45,781 nucleotides of DNA from Cellulosilyticum ruminicola JCM 14822 (GTDB lineage: Bacteria; Bacillota; Clostridia; Lachnospirales; Cellulosilyticaceae), in NCBI RefSeq assembly GCF_001311925.1, contig NZ_BBCG01000027.1, forward strand, positions 1-45,781. The letters run 5' to 3'. Position numbers and translations under genes: made by a program. This document shows positions 39,952-45,781 of the stretch, piece after piece. The stretch's first letter is position 1; every line of letters begins with the position of its first letter. The notes below the pieces were generated by a model. It had not been told where the DNA came from. It did not search any database and worked only from the letters and a program-made list of their open reading frames with translations.

Positions 39952-41613
39952 TTATTTTGCATAATATGTATCGAGGTATTTTTGGAAGATAGCAAGGTAA
40001 TCTTCTAACCCATATGCATCTAATTCTTTAAGATACTCATCCCACTTAGCATCTGTTAAACCATCCATAATCCAGGCTGCTCTATTAGTATTAATGTATT
40101 TTTGGATATCTGTTTGTAAGTTTGATAGTTCCTCTGTATCGTCTGAACTCATGAATACATTTGGATATACATATTTACCATTCATATCTTTTGTATAGTA
40201 ATCTTTAATCCAGTCTAATCTGTACTTAGCATCATCTGGACATGTTACATATTTACCATAGTATTCATCAAGAATTGCAAGTGGTCCACCTACAGCTTCT
40301 GCTTCTCTTACTTCAACAGGTGATGCCTCTCCGAGACTAGCATGTTTTAACATCTCGTCGCCATCTGCATTAGTACTTAATTCAAAGATATCAAATCCAT
40401 CATCCTCACCATATGTTCCCCAGTTATTTTGTGGAGATTGAATAGGTGCATACATTTGATCTAACCAAGCACAAACTAATGCTGGCTCTTTACATACAGC
40501 TGTTACTACGCAGCGTCCACGATCAAATCCAGATGTAAATGAACTATTTTCAGGTGTAATGTTAGTTGTATCTGCTTTTAATGCTGCAAGTGGTACGAAG
40601 TCTGTTATATTATCAATGTTAGCAACATCCCATGAGAAGCATACGCCGTATCTTCCTGATTTACCTTTTGCAACGTATGTCGCCCATTCTTGTGTAAAGC
40701 ATTCTGGATCAATTAATCCTTGTGTATATAATTTGTTAAGCCAGTTGATTCCATCTTTGTAGCCTTGTTGTGTTGCTGTACAAATAACTTTAAGGTCATC
40801 TGTTACTGCAATATGTCTTGAATCATCATTATCTCCATATCCTTCACCAAATCCATTGATAAGTAAAGAAGGGTCTTGGTCTCCGTTATTAACGATGCAA
40901 GACATTGGAATAATGTCTCCATCGATTCCAAACTCAGCTTGAAGTTTTGCTGAATTATCTTTAAATGCGATTAAAACTTTTTCAAATTCATCTACTGTTG
41001 TAGGCATTTGAAGCCCAAGGAAATCAAGCCATTTTTTATTGATAAATGACATATTTCCCACTGCTTGAATCGCTGTTTTTTCTGAACCTAATTGTTCAAT
41101 CCAAGGAAGCGCCCATATGTGTCCATTTTCATCAGTACACATTGTACGATATTCAGGATAAGCATCAAAAACTGCTTTTAAATTAGGCATATAGGCATCG
41201 ATGTATTCTTCAAGATTAATGATAACCCCTTGTTCTGCATATTTAATAAGATCATTATCATTAAAGCCAGCTGTGAAAACAAAATCAGTTAATGTATTTG
41301 TGTTTGCCATATTGAGCGCAATTTTATCTCCCCATTGGTCAGATGAGATTGCTGTCCAATCTACATGTACATTTGTACTATCTTGAAGGCGTTTGAAAAT
41401 CGTTCTATTGTTTGGATTTGCTTCTGTTCCTACAGGATAGCTTGTCATCCCTGTAATTGTTGCAGTTTCTGCAAGAGGAAATGAAAGTTCTGATACGTCA
41501 ACCTTTTGCATTTCTTCTCCACTATTTAAGCTTTGAGAGTTACTTCCGCACCCTGCTAAAGTTCCCATTGCCATGGCTGATAATAAAGTCCAACATAATA
41601 AATTCTTTTTCAT
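39952..41613 (-). CDS. Oligosaccharide ABC importer solute-binding lipoprotein
   Basis: A 553-residue extracellular binding protein of the large LplA/LipO-type group that works with YteP/YtcP permeases. A lipoprotein signal peptide (KKNLLCWTLLSAMAMGTLAG then Cys at the L-A-G-C box) is followed by ATITGMTSYPVGTEANPNNR, then LALNMANTNTLTDF-like ligand-lobe sequences, EQGVIINLEEYIDAYMPNLK and a Trp/Tyr-rich C-terminal lobe (YRLDWIKDYYTKDMNGKYVY). Neighbouring GH32 and fructokinase imply sucrose or fructo-oligosaccharide as ligand. AAGGAG before the ATG. The most strongly translated-looking gene of the locus. Confidence 0.92.
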   Translation of the reverse strand: MKKNLLCWTLLSAMAMGTLAGCGSNSQSLNSGEEMQKVDVSELSFPLAETATITGMTSYPVGTEANPNNRTIFKRLQDSTNVHVDWTAISSDQWGDKIALNMANTNTLTDFVFTAGFNDNDLIKYAEQGVIINLEEYIDAYMPNLKAVFDAYPEYRTMCTDENGHIWALPWIEQLGSEKTAIQAVGNMSFINKKWLDFLGLQMPTTVDEFEKVLIAFKDNSAKLQAEFGIDGDIIPMSCIVNNGDQDPSLLINGFGEGYGDNDDSRHIAVTDDLKVICTATQQGYKDGINWLNKLYTQGLIDPECFTQEWATYVAKGKSGRYGVCFSWDVANIDNITDFVPLAALKADTTNITPENSSFTSGFDRGRCVVTAVCKEPALVCAWLDQMYAPIQSPQNNWGTYGEDDGFDIFELSTNADGDEMLKHASLGEASPVEVREAEAVGGPLAILDEYYGKYVTCPDDAKYRLDWIKDYYTKDMNGKYVYPNVFMSSDDTEELSNLQTDIQKYINTNRAAWIMDGLTDAKWDEYLKELDAYGLEDYLAIFQKYLDTYYAK

Positions 41614-41652
41614 GATTTTGTTCTCCTTTTCTCTTATTATATTAACTTCTAT

Positions 41653-42549
41653 TTATCCTTTTACTGACCCTGCCATAATTCCTGCATCAAAATATCTTTG
41701 GAAGAATGGATACATTACAAGCAGTGGTAAGCTTGAGATAATAATCGTTGCATATTTTAATAATTCAGCAAGCTGTGCTCTTTGTGCTGTACTTTGCATA
41801 TCTGAGATCATGCCTGATTCTGGTTGATTTTGTATTAAGATTGATCTTAAAACTAATTGTAAAGGTTGTTTTGATGCATCATTTAAGTAAATCATTGCAT
41901 CAAAGTAGCTATTCCACATACCTACGAATTGCCATAATGCTAAAACAGCAATTACTGGTGTACATACTGGTATTAATATTTTAGCGAAAAATTCTACATC
42001 ATTTGCACCGTCTACTTCAGCGGCTTCTCTAAGTTCTGCTGGAATGCCTTGATAATATGTTCTAGCAATAATCATGTTCCATACACTAAATGCTCCAGGA
42101 AGAATGATTGCCCACATACTATTTAACATACCTAATTTACTTATTAAAAGGTAAGTTGGAATTAATCCACCACCAAAGAACATAGTGATTACAAATATGA
42201 TATTAAAGAAACCTTTTCCTTTGAAATCTGCTCTAGACATTGGATAAGCACATAACATTGTTATAGCTACTGATACCACTGTAAATATTATTGAGTAAAT
42301 AATTGAATTTTTAAATCCAACCCAAATCTGTTTATTAGCTAAAACACGTTCATAAGCTGTTAAAGTCCATTTACTAAAGTCAAATGTGATACCTTGATTT
42401 TGTAGTGTTACTGGATCAATGAAGGATGCCACAATGATATATAGCATTGGCACAATAATTGCTAGTACAAATAATCCTAATAAAATGTACCCTGTTATGA
42501 GAAAGGCTTTATCAGCAGTTCCATATCTTGAAAACTTATTATTTTCCAT
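41653..42549 (-). CDS. Sugar ABC importer permease, YtcP/LplC-like
   Basis: A 298-residue CUT1-type inner-membrane permease: first helix FLITGYILLGLFVLAIIVPM, TDLF-type VASFIDPVTLQNQGITFDFS in the periplasmic loop, six helices in total, and the EAA loop GIPAELREAAEVDGANDVEF that contacts the shared MsmK/UgpC-type ATPase. The end YPFFQRYFDAGIMAGSVKG is the typical permease C-terminus of this group. No ATPase gene is in the locus, as is usual. It starts 15 bases after the other permease. Confidence 0.94.
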   Translation of the reverse strand: MENNKFSRYGTADKAFLITGYILLGLFVLAIIVPMLYIIVASFIDPVTLQNQGITFDFSKWTLTAYERVLANKQIWVGFKNSIIYSIIFTVVSVAITMLCAYPMSRADFKGKGFFNIIFVITMFFGGGLIPTYLLISKLGMLNSMWAIILPGAFSVWNMIIARTYYQGIPAELREAAEVDGANDVEFFAKILIPVCTPVIAVLALWQFVGMWNSYFDAMIYLNDASKQPLQLVLRSILIQNQPESGMISDMQSTAQRAQLAELLKYATIIISSLPLLVMYPFFQRYFDAGIMAGSVKG

Positions 42550-42563
42550 AATTTTTCTCCTTC

Positions 42564-43490
42564 CTATAAGCCTTTGCCATCATTCATCTTTTTAACTGAT
42601 TGATTTACGATAATCAGAAGAATTAAATTGATGATTGTATTAAATAAACCGATTGCCGTTGAAAAACTATAATCACCATCTAAAAGCCCTTTTTTATAAA
42701 CATAAGTTGCTATAATTTCTGAAGAATGTAAGTTTAAATCTGTTTGTAAGGCATATGCTTTTTCAAATCCAATGCTCATGATATTTCCTGCTGCTAAAAT
42801 AAATTGAATAACTACCATATCTTTAATTGCTGGCCATTCAACCGCTTTTATTTGTTGGAATATATTAGCCCCATCAATCATAGCTGCTTCTTTTAATTCC
42901 TTACTTGCGTTGGCTAATGCTGCTGTATACATAATAGAAGCCCAACCAGCTCCTTGCCATATTCCACTTGCTATGTATATACTTCTGAATGCTTCAGGCA
43001 TTGTTAAGAAATTAAGTTTAGTTCCTAACAACATATTAATTGGACCATTAACAGAAAGAAGAATTCTAACCATACCACATAAAACGATGATAGAAATGAA
43101 GTTTGGCATATACAGTACTAACTGTATCTTTTGCTTAATCTTTGAACTTCCTATTCTATTTAATAGTAAGGCTAAAATAATTGGTACCGGGAATCCCCAT
43201 AACAATCCATAAACAGCTAGTTTCAATGTATTAAGAAGATATCTTATAAAGTCAGGTGATGATAAGAATCTTTCAAAATACTTTAGTCCTACCCATTTAC
43301 TTCCTAATATGCCTTTGATTGGGTTGTACTTTTGGAAAGCAATCAGTATTCCTCCCATAGGAATATACTTAAAAATAATTGTCAGTAGTAAAGCTGGACC
43401 TAAGAACAATACATATAACTGCCAATGTTGTTTCAAATATAATAATGTATTACGCAAGCTGTTGTTATTTGTTTTTTCCTTTAAAGGCAT
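42564..43490 (-). CDS. Sugar ABC importer permease, YteP/LplB-like
   Basis: A 308-residue CUT1 permease: LYVLFLGPALLLTIIFKYIP-MGGILIAFQKYNP at the start is the LplB/YteP hallmark, followed by SPDFIRYLLNTLKLAVYGLL, six helices and the EAA loop ANASKELKEAAMIDGANIFQ. First gene of the fructoside operon. GGAGTAG before the ATG. Its promoter region holds repeated TTTTACATTTGCAC sites (43527-43753), pointing to control by the divergent LacI regulator. Confidence 0.94.
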   Translation of the reverse strand: MPLKEKTNNNSLRNTLLYLKQHWQLYVLFLGPALLLTIIFKYIPMGGILIAFQKYNPIKGILGSKWVGLKYFERFLSSPDFIRYLLNTLKLAVYGLLWGFPVPIILALLLNRIGSSKIKQKIQLVLYMPNFISIIVLCGMVRILLSVNGPINMLLGTKLNFLTMPEAFRSIYIASGIWQGAGWASIMYTAALANASKELKEAAMIDGANIFQQIKAVEWPAIKDMVVIQFILAAGNIMSIGFEKAYALQTDLNLHSSEIIATYVYKKGLLDGDYSFSTAIGLFNTIINLILLIIVNQSVKKMNDGKGL

Positions 43491-43526
43491 TTTAAACTAC
43501 TCCTTTCTCTTATCTTGTGCATCATT

Positions 43527-43753
43527 GTGCAAATGTAAAATGAATTTTCTAAATAAAACTATTTATACTGTTATTATAATCATTTTTTTATATTTGTGTC
43601 AACATATATTTTTACATTTGCACAAATTTTATTTAGTTTTTGCATCATTTGTTTTACATTTGACTAATGCAATTGAAGAATATATAATATATTTAAGAAT
43701 ATATAATATCAACAAGTACATACTACACGATTTCATTTATTTTACATTTGCAC
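43527..43753. promoter_or_regulatory. Divergent control region with repeated operator-like sites
   Basis: TTTTACATTTGCAC occurs at 43610-43623 and 43740-43753, in inverted form at 43527-43540, and with a variant end (TTTTACATTTGAC) at 43652-43664. The core ATTTGCACAAAT is close to a palindrome, as LacI-family proteins prefer. The outer sites lie within 50 bases of the permease start and 30 bases of the LacI start, so one regulator could repress both directions, perhaps by looping. The region is otherwise AT-rich and non-coding. Confidence 0.75.
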
Positions 43754-43780
43754 AATTTCATAGATAAGGAGTTTATATTT

Positions 43781-44846
43781 ATGGCTGAAAGAGTAACTAT
43801 ACAAGATATAGCAGACGCCCTAGGCTTGTCACGAAATACCGTATCAAAGGCAATTAACAATACTGGCGTTCTAGCAGATAGTACAAGAGAAAAAATATTA
43901 CAAAAAGCAATTGAAATGGGATATAAGCAATTTTCCTATTTAGCTTCACTACCTAGTCCAGAGGAAGTCAATAAACAAATAGCTAAGGCTCCTGGAGAAA
44001 TAGCCTTATTTACAGGGAATTTTATTGGGAATTCACATTTTGCCTCAATTATGTTAGATAAATTTCAAAAAGATATCTCTGCATTAGGATATAGTATGAC
44101 CATACACAGAATTTCACCTGAAAACATAGAGACACAAACTTTACCGATTACATTTAATCCAATTAATACAAAAGGGATTATGTGCATTGAAATGTTTGAT
44201 TATAACTACTGTAAAATACTCAGTGACTTAAATCTTCCTATGCTCATGGTAGATGGGCCTGTGCTTACATATGCCAGACCTTTAAATGCAGATATGTTAC
44301 TTATGAATAATAATACAGGGATTTTTGAATTAATAAATGATCTTCAAAAGAAGGGATTAAGTAAATTCGGATTCGTTGGTGAAATCACTCACTGTCGTTC
44401 ATTCTTTGAACGTTATACAGCATTTAGAGACGCAATGTACTTATACTCTCTTCCTGTTGTTGAAGAATATTCACTTAAAGAAGCAAGCCCTAATGGCATG
44501 CACTATACAGAGTATCTATATAATTCTGTAGAAAATATGAAAGAATTACCTGAAGTTTTTATCTGTGCCAATGACTTTGCTGCCATTGATTTGCTTCAAG
44601 CATTAAAAAAACAAGGCATTAATTGCCCAGATGATATCTTAATAGTTGGATTTGATGATTCACCAGAATCAATAGCTTATGACGCCAAAACTTACAACTT
44701 GTCACATTCATAGTCAAATCATGGGGTTCTCTGCAGCGCAGTTACTCATCTCAAGAATCAATCAACCTGATTTAAACTATCGTACACTTTATACAGAGAC
44801 AGATCTTATCTATAGAGAATCAACTTTAATTAAAGGAGAAAAATAA
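43781..44846 (+). pseudogene. LacI-family regulator of the fructoside locus, frameshifted near its end
   Basis: The helix-turn-helix and hinge are intact (ERVTIQDIADALGLSRNTVS, MGYKQFSYLASLPSPEEV), as is most of the sugar-binding domain (DLQKKGLSKFGFVGEITHCR; PEVFICANDFAAIDLLQALK). The frame stops after YDAKTYNLSHS. A frame offset by one base at the AAAA run (44687-44690) supplies KLTTCHIHSQIMGFSAAQLL and TDLIYRESTLIKGEK, exactly the missing C-terminus, and ends in TAATG overlapping the next gene. Start 43781 is chosen for its GGAG site. The full protein would be about 354 residues. Confidence 0.9.
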
Positions 44847-45457
44847 TGTTTAGTAACTTACTTAGTCCTGATAACCCTATTATGCAGTTTATTACTAAAC
44901 TAGCTTATACCATTTGGCTTAATATCCTTTGGTTTATCTGTTGTATCCCAATTGTGACAATTGGCCCATCTACTGCTGCACTCTTTTATTGCTGTCAGAA
45001 CATAGTAAATGATACAGAAGGACGTATCACAAATAATTTCTTTAAATCATTTAAGGCAAATATGAAACAAGGGATTCGTATCAGTGTTATCCTAATAGCT
45101 TTAGGAAGTATCTTAACCGTAGATGGCTATGTGCTTTATCACTTATACACTAAATCTGTATTTTGGACTATACTTACAGCAATCTTCATTGTAGCGTGCA
45201 TTATATTTGGTATGATCCTCATGTATATCTTTCCTTTACTTGCTCGCTTCCAAAATACAACTTTTGCTATGTTTAAGAATGCGCTTATACTAAGTGTCCG
45301 CTACTTACTATGCACTATTCTCATGGCACTTATCTATTTTGCAATGCTCGTCATAGTGGTGAGATTCTATACACCTGCCATCATCTTTGGTATGGGTACT
45401 TGTGCTTTTTTATGTTCTCTTTTATTAAGTAGAATTATAAAACAATTAGAAACTTAA
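44846..45457 (+). CDS. YesL-like (DUF624) membrane protein
   Basis: A 203-residue DUF624 protein with about five membrane helices: LAYTIWLNILWFICCIPIVTIGPS at the start (the W-x-x-C-C-x-P-(I/V)-x-T-I-G-P-x hallmark), ALFYCCQNIVNDTEGRI, a basic loop FKSFKANMKQGI, and YIFPLLARFQNTTFAMFKNA. DUF624 genes regularly accompany YteP/YtcP-type sugar importers, whose assembly or regulation they may assist. The ATG overlaps the stop of the true LacI frame (TAATG), which argues the two were translated in tandem. Confidence 0.93.
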   Translation: MFSNLLSPDNPIMQFITKLAYTIWLNILWFICCIPIVTIGPSTAALFYCCQNIVNDTEGRITNNFFKSFKANMKQGIRISVILIALGSILTVDGYVLYHLYTKSVFWTILTAIFIVACIIFGMILMYIFPLLARFQNTTFAMFKNALILSVRYLLCTILMALIYFAMLVIVVRFYTPAIIFGMGTCAFLCSLLLSRIIKQLET

Positions 45458-45470
45458 CTTTTCCAAATTC

Positions 45471-45500
45471 ATATGCTTTTTCATGACATTAGCATATTTT
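45471..45500 (+). terminator. Terminator after the YesL-like gene
   Basis: A stem ATATGCT / AGCATAT with a 13-base loop and TTTT following, 14 bases past the stop. Bases 45501-45638 hold only the upstream region of the next gene. Confidence 0.65.
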
Positions 45501-45638
45501 CATACCTACTCCCCTATCTATTTATATGATTTCTATATTCCTATTGCATTTTTATATTCTAAATCATATAATACATTGTAATACCTAAACTTAGCTTTAG
45601 ATTAATATATCTTTACATCTTATATGGAGGACACATTT

Positions 45639-45781
45639 ATGTATACGATTGGACAAGTCTCTGAAATGTTTAATCTACCAGTATCAACATTAAGATATTA
45701 TGATAAGGAAGGCTTATTCCCTAATCTTGAAAGGAAATCCGGCATTAGAGTATTTAAGAGCAATGAACTTGAAGCACTTCG
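45639..45781 (+). CDS. MerR-family regulator, cut by the window end
   Basis: The first 47 codons read MYTIGQVSEMFNLPVSTLRY, YDKEGLFPNLERKSGIRVFK and SNELEAL, the winged helix-turn-helix of MerR proteins, with TGGAGGA before the ATG. The effector domain lies outside the window, so the inducer class is unknown. Confidence 0.9.
   Translation, partial: MYTIGQVSEMFNLPVSTLRYYDKEGLFPNLERKSGIRVFKSNELEAL

Overview
The window is AT-rich (roughly one-third G+C by eye) and most genes lie on the minus strand. A small acid-soluble spore protein, AGGAGG-type ribosome sites, many hairpin-plus-T terminators, and a large carbohydrate-active gene set (GH31, two GH3, GH32, feruloyl-esterase-like) point to a spore-forming plant-polysaccharide-degrading Clostridia, Lachnospiraceae-like (for example a Cellulosilyticum-type organism). 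The genus is an inference. No tRNA, rRNA or CRISPR array was seen.

Layout. 1-3.2 kb: spore protein, scraps of an ABC exporter and a small gene, a DUF554 and a YczE-like membrane protein, then PhzF-like and IS1182 remnants. 3.2-9.5 kb: an alpha-xylosidase-like GH31 with a divergent, frameshifted AraC regulator, a MATE scrap, and a GH3 enzyme with reversed domain order. 9.5-15.3 kb: an IS4-like relic, peptide deformylase, a DUF1846 protein, a short MerR regulator, old-yellow-enzyme debris, a patatin-like lipase, and a beta-lactamase/histidine-kinase chimera. 15.4-20.2 kb: frameshifted MATE pump, GNAT, esterase-DUF3237 fusion, MFS, DUF5131 and DUF3795 remnants. 20.3-22.7 kb: a TetR-controlled operon with an RnfC-like iron-sulfur protein and palindromic operators inside its promoter. 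23.3-30.6 kb: LacI regulator, then a long minus-strand gene run metK, SsuCBA-type ABC importer, 76-aa protein, radical SAM protein and split-barrel flavin-type protein. 30.6-37.1 kb: flavodoxin-like relic, canonical GH3, broken HNH gene, aldo/keto reductase, XRE regulator with a small membrane protein, tag, sugar O-acetyltransferase and transposon debris. 37.3-45.5 kb: a complete fructan/sucrose-type locus (two CUT1 permeases, binding protein, GH32, fructokinase) divergent from a LacI regulator and a YesL-like protein, with repeated operator-like sites between. A MerR gene runs off the right end.

Four things stand out. (1) Two long palindromic elements (6654-6870 and 12316-12456) start exactly at the stop codons of unrelated genes. 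They share conserved internal-loop sequences, but their outer stems have different sequence and still pair: a candidate structured RNA or repeat family. (2) The metK/ABC importer/radical SAM gene run contains a radical SAM protein with a C-x9-C-x2-C cysteine spacing and no function I can name. (3) At least seven otherwise intact genes are broken by a single-base indel, mostly in homopolymers, which suggests either sequencing error or ongoing decay. (4) Several genes are N-terminus/C-terminus collages left by internal deletions.
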